Source of the DNA: Candidatus Babelota bacterium
Lineage (GTDB): Bacteria; Babelota; Babeliae; Babelales; Vermiphilaceae
Reading direction: 5' to 3'
Length of the DNA: 64,000 nucleotides
NCBI GenBank assembly: GCA_026388985.1
Contig: JAPLIS010000002.1
Coordinates: 62,001-126,000 of the forward strand
The stretch's first letter is position 1. Each line of letters starts with the position of its first letter. The notes below the pieces were generated by a model, which saw only the letters and a list, made by a program, of their open reading frames with translations, had not been told where the DNA came from and searched no databases. Shown piece after piece: positions 60,763 through 64,000 of this stretch. The translations under genes and the position numbers were made by a program.

Positions 60763-62784
60763 TTAATTAAATAAAACACCAATTTTTGTCCATAATCCCC
60801 ACTGAGATACCGCGCTATTAATACTTTTTGAAGAACAGTGCTTATTGCCTGAGGCACCACATTCAACTTGACCTCCTAAGCTTAGATAAGGGGCACTGCA
60901 TTCCCGTTCCCATGTGTAACCGATAGTGCCAAAAAAAGTATGTGAAAGTACGCTATTGTTTTGGTTATACTGTATATTTTGTTCAGTTAAAAAAATCGGA
61001 TCAACTGATATCTTTAATGCCGGATCACCTTGAGGTGATAGTCGAGTCGAGGTGGTATTTGGGGCATACAGAAGTGTATCAATTTGATCGGTAGGATTTG
61101 TTGGCCCAATAATTAATGGCACTGATCCAAACAGTGGATTATCAACCCCATAGTTTTGATGGGAGATATCAGCAGTTGTATCTGGTTCTATAAATCCAAT
61201 GCTGGTACCAGCATTAATAGTTGCTTTGCTTTCAGAAAAAGGAATTGCATAGTTAATGGTATTTGGTGGAAATCTATTGCCTAAGTCTGGGAGATTAGTA
61301 GCCTGATAGGCCACACCAACAACGCTTGCATCCCCTTTAATAACCCAGGTATTTGCTTCTGCACGTAAACGTGAACCGCAGCCGGTTGGTTTTATTTTTT
61401 CAGCTGTTTGTAACCATACATTGTAGCCACAATCAACACTTAAGCCATTAGCTGAATAGTTAAACCAGGCCGTGGCATCAAGTTGCGCATTGATGCGTAC
61501 TTTTACTTTTTGTGCCGTTAAGTTAGCAATGGGAGTAAATGCGTTATCAAATTGGTAGTGAGCTGGTTCAAGGGGTGGCTCAGGACGAAAAATAAAAGAA
61601 CTGTTTTTGCTTTCACTGCCAGCTAGCCCATTCGTATTTTCAGTCATTTTAGCAGCAAGCATATATCTGCTGAGTGAGCCGTTAACACACGTAAGATCAA
61701 AAGTACGGCACTGTTTTGTGGTGCATAAGTGAGATAAGGTTGCATCAATACAAAAAATAAGTTGTTTATCTTCACATGCATGCTGCCATGCTGTCCAATG
61801 GCCGGTCAAGCCAACACCAAGCTCAGTGTGTTTACCATTGCCAATAACAGGGGAAAAAAGATAATCAGTGTTAATTTTTCTGCCCGTAGGTAATGCGGCA
61901 GCAAGATAGGCGCCAAGGTGACTTTCAGGGCAGTGCCAAAAGTCATAGCCCAGTTCACCACGTATTTCACCCAGCCCATTTCTTTCGGCAGAGCAGGTGC
62001 TCATTTTGCCAACGCTTAGTGGGTTGTTAATAACAGGTACTTCATACGTAGGGTTAGATGGTTGCACGTTAGGGTTTCCATTATTATTTATTGCATACGA
62101 AGTAGGACCATACAAAATAGTCTGCGCCGTTGGCGTGTTGCCAGTAAAAAATGAGGTAGCTGTTGGCAATGTGCCCGGACTATCTGTGCCCTGAAGTAAA
62201 ATATTTTCTATCATATTTAAATCCCATTGAGCATGTACAAAAGGAGCGTATAGGCGGCAGTAAGCGTTTTGGCGCCATCTATCTAAGCTGATATAGGCAT
62301 TTAAATCAACCGTGCACTGAGAAATGCTGGGAGCAAAAGATAAAGTCCCTTCATAATCAGCAGGTAAATAAAAGTTATCAGCAAGCCATGCTGTGCTTGT
62401 ACGATTATCAACATTACTGCCTTGAATACTGACAGTACGATACTGATTGCATCCCTGTGGATCGTTACCAAATAAAGCCTGTGTAATAGCGCCGGGCCTA
62501 AAGCTTCTTTGGTATTCAGGAGTGATAGAAAAGAAGGTGTAATTAACATTTTCTTTAGTGGTATAGTGTGCCGGCTGCTTACCAAGTAACAAAGAATCAT
62601 ATGATTCGTTTGCTTGGCAATCTTGATATATATGGGTATGTGTTCCAGGAATTTCTCCCGCCACTTTGCGAGCGCCATTCACTCCCTGTGGTCTTATTTT
62701 AAACGTTGACACTACGGCGCTTGTGCCTGCACTGTCAGCTGTTATGCTGGCTAGCAGTAGCATAACTATAAGTTTTTTTACCAT
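60763..62784 (-). CDS. Outer-membrane beta-barrel protein, lineage-specific family
   Basis: 673 residues, signal peptide about 1-21. Paralogue of the neighbour 62799-64000 and, more distantly, of 10324-12135. Shared blocks: YTFFSITPEYQRSFRPGAITQALFG, the AHWDLNM-like strand (HAQWDLNMIENILLQGT), GELGYDFWHCPESHLGAYLAAALPTG, SPVIGNGKHTELGVGLTGHW, CTTKQCRTFDL, and the end SHTFFGTIGYTWER then APYLSLGGQVECG and SQWGLWTKIGVLFN. The many paired cysteines suggest disulfide cross-linking, perhaps as a surface lattice. Probable porin or surface protein. Confidence 0.82.
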   Translation of the reverse strand: MVKKLIVMLLLASITADSAGTSAVVSTFKIRPQGVNGARKVAGEIPGTHTHIYQDCQANESYDSLLLGKQPAHYTTKENVNYTFFSITPEYQRSFRPGAITQALFGNDPQGCNQYRTVSIQGSNVDNRTSTAWLADNFYLPADYEGTLSFAPSISQCTVDLNAYISLDRWRQNAYCRLYAPFVHAQWDLNMIENILLQGTDSPGTLPTATSFFTGNTPTAQTILYGPTSYAINNNGNPNVQPSNPTYEVPVINNPLSVGKMSTCSAERNGLGEIRGELGYDFWHCPESHLGAYLAAALPTGRKINTDYLFSPVIGNGKHTELGVGLTGHWTAWQHACEDKQLIFCIDATLSHLCTTKQCRTFDLTCVNGSLSRYMLAAKMTENTNGLAGSESKNSSFIFRPEPPLEPAHYQFDNAFTPIANLTAQKVKVRINAQLDATAWFNYSANGLSVDCGYNVWLQTAEKIKPTGCGSRLRAEANTWVIKGDASVVGVAYQATNLPDLGNRFPPNTINYAIPFSESKATINAGTSIGFIEPDTTADISHQNYGVDNPLFGSVPLIIGPTNPTDQIDTLLYAPNTTSTRLSPQGDPALKISVDPIFLTEQNIQYNQNNSVLSHTFFGTIGYTWERECSAPYLSLGGQVECGASGNKHCSSKSINSAVSQWGLWTKIGVLFN

Positions 62785-62798
62785 GAGATACGTCCTTT

Positions 62799-64000
62799 TT
62801 AATTAAATAAAATTCCTATTTTACCCCAAACTCCCCATTGAGATAGCGTAGATTGTCCGCCACATTCTTGCTGCCCACCAACTTCAACCTGGCCACCAAT
62901 TCCTAGGTAGGGAGCAATGAAGGCACGTTGCCAGGTGTAGCCGATAGCGCTAAAAAAGGTATGCGATATGTTTTTAGTGCCCGGCTTTATATTGATATCA
63001 GTTTCGGCAAGAAATACCGGATCAATGGATAGCTTACTTTGGAATATAAAAGGATTAGGAGAAGCTGTTCGATATGTTTGTGCCCTGTAATTAAAGTTTG
63101 TTAAAGCACTATCAGCAGAGGGGGTAGTTGTTGTCGAGGCAACTGAAAAAAGAGCATTATCAACGCCAAAATTTTGTTCGCCGGTATCTATGTTGACAGG
63201 AGGAGGAGGGGAAATAAAAACTGGGAGCCCTTCATTGGTACCTTTATTAATGGTTGCCTCAGATTCTGAAGCAGAAATAGCAAGAGCTTTTTGGGAAAAA
63301 GGGCTATTTGGTTCTGTTGTAATAAAATTAGGGAAATATTCAAATACTAGCCCGTCACCATGCAATGTCCAGGTATTTTGTTCAACGCGCAATGCAGGGC
63401 CACACTTGTTACCACACTGTATTTTTTCAGCCGTTTGCAACCATAGATTATACCCACATTCAACGCTGACCCCATCGCCGGTATACGCAAGCCACACTGT
63501 TGCATCAACTTGAGCACCAACACTACTCTTCACTTTTTGGGCCGTTAAGTTGGCAACCGGGGTAAATATACTGTCAAATTGATAGTTAGCTGGTATGCCA
63601 GATCCAATAGAACTAGGTATTGTATAATTAGTAACACCTTGCAACAGATTAGCTCCACCATCAACAATCGGTTTGTGTTTAGCGGCCAGCATATAGCGGC
63701 TCATTGGTTTATTTTTAAGATCATACACTCGCTCTTCTTGTGCGCTACACAGGTGTGTTACCAATGCATCAGCATAAATACCAAGTTGTTGATTTTCATC
63801 AGCACTTGCACAAAAAATCCAGTGCCCGGTAAAGCCAACACCAACTTCAGGGTGATTTCCGTTACCGATAACGGGAGAAAATAACGAGCGGGCTTTTGAC
63901 TGGGTGCCATTTGGAGCTGCTGCGGCAAGATAGGCGCCCAAGTGGCTGCCAGGGCATTGCCACAGATCATAGCCCAGTTCAGCCCTAAATTGACCAAAGC
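62799..64000 (-). CDS. Outer-membrane beta-barrel protein, partial (5' end outside window)
   Basis: About 400 residues of the C-terminal part; the frame runs off the window edge with GQFRAELGYDLWQCPGSHLGAYL, matching GEIRGELGYDFWHCPESHLGAYL of the next gene, so the internal TTG near 63941 is not the start. Other shared blocks: FSPVIGNGNHPEVGVGFTGHW, LCSAQEERVYDL, LTAQKVKSSVGAQVDATVWL, and the end YTWQRAFIAPYLGIGG then SQWGVWGKIGILFN. The last strand ends in Phe-Asn. First gene seen of the barrel-propeller block. Confidence 0.82.
   Translation of the reverse strand, partial: FGQFRAELGYDLWQCPGSHLGAYLAAAAPNGTQSKARSLFSPVIGNGNHPEVGVGFTGHWIFCASADENQQLGIYADALVTHLCSAQEERVYDLKNKPMSRYMLAAKHKPIVDGGANLLQGVTNYTIPSSIGSGIPANYQFDSIFTPVANLTAQKVKSSVGAQVDATVWLAYTGDGVSVECGYNLWLQTAEKIQCGNKCGPALRVEQNTWTLHGDGLVFEYFPNFITTEPNSPFSQKALAISASESEATINKGTNEGLPVFISPPPPVNIDTGEQNFGVDNALFSVASTTTTPSADSALTNFNYRAQTYRTASPNPFIFQSKLSIDPVFLAETDINIKPGTKNISHTFFSAIGYTWQRAFIAPYLGIGGQVEVGGQQECGGQSTLSQWGVWGKIGILFN

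Noticed and set aside
62799-63941. Start of the last barrel gene at the TTG near 63941
   Set aside because: Upstream in-frame codons match the paralogue (GYDLWQCPGSHLGAYL), so the gene continues beyond the window.
63758-63997. Minus-strand 79-codon ORF at the window end
   Set aside because: It is out of frame with the barrel gene, whose true frame runs to the window edge and matches its paralogue.

Overview
The window is AT-rich bacterial DNA that looks like a reduced, host-dependent bacterium, most probably Candidatus Dependentiae (TM6), the phylum of Babela-like protist endosymbionts. This is inferred from gene content: ordinary bacterial housekeeping operons alternate with exported ankyrin-repeat proteins, eukaryote-like zinc fingers, a Josephin-like cysteine protease candidate, a histone H1-like protein and lineage-type outer-membrane barrels with no obvious relatives in model bacteria. 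No phage, transposase or CRISPR array was seen.

Layout. 1-4449: the end of ftsK, murF, rsmH, a spoVG-family gene, tRNA-Gln(TTG) and a Maf-family gene. 4482-10096 (minus strand): a secreted ankyrin protein ending in a CaaX-like box, small unknown genes, an htpX/hspR-like heat-shock pair and an ankyrin protein with RanBP2-type and MYND zinc fingers; gene fossils lie between them. 10324-18270: an outer-membrane barrel paralogue, an RRM protein, a Josephin-like protease candidate, a PLD-like protein with a basic tail, and two GH1-like proteins with altered catalytic residues. 18483-24350: four related ankyrin proteins plus a small secreted Gln/Gly-rich protein. 24725-31160: ychF, a photolyase-like gene, a DUF378-like protein, a gene split at a G8 tract, and dnaK. 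31161-33399: repeat-bearing spacer, ankyrin protein, CarD-like regulator.

33589-43038 is the housekeeping core: miaA, a SPOR protein, ppiD-like, recA, infC-rpmI-rplT, zapB-like/zapA-like, rny-ymdB, then a DMT transporter (to 44022). 44023-44824 is a repeat-rich spacer with REP-like units. It is followed by the H1-like gene, two glycosyltransferase-like paralogues, proS and a xerD-like recombinase. 50171-64000 (minus strand) is one same-strand block: two large outer-membrane barrel paralogues, then seven tandem secreted delta-60-repeat (beta-propeller-like) proteins and the fossil of an eighth.

How it fits together: the core genes cover division, wall synthesis, translation, RNA decay, recombination and protein quality control. 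The accessory genes nearly all carry signal peptides. They look like two arsenals: host-directed effectors (ankyrins, zinc fingers, protease, PLD-like protein, possible prenylation box) and an expanding surface or periplasmic family (barrels plus propellers). Effector roles are inferred from domains and lifestyle, not shown by the sequence.
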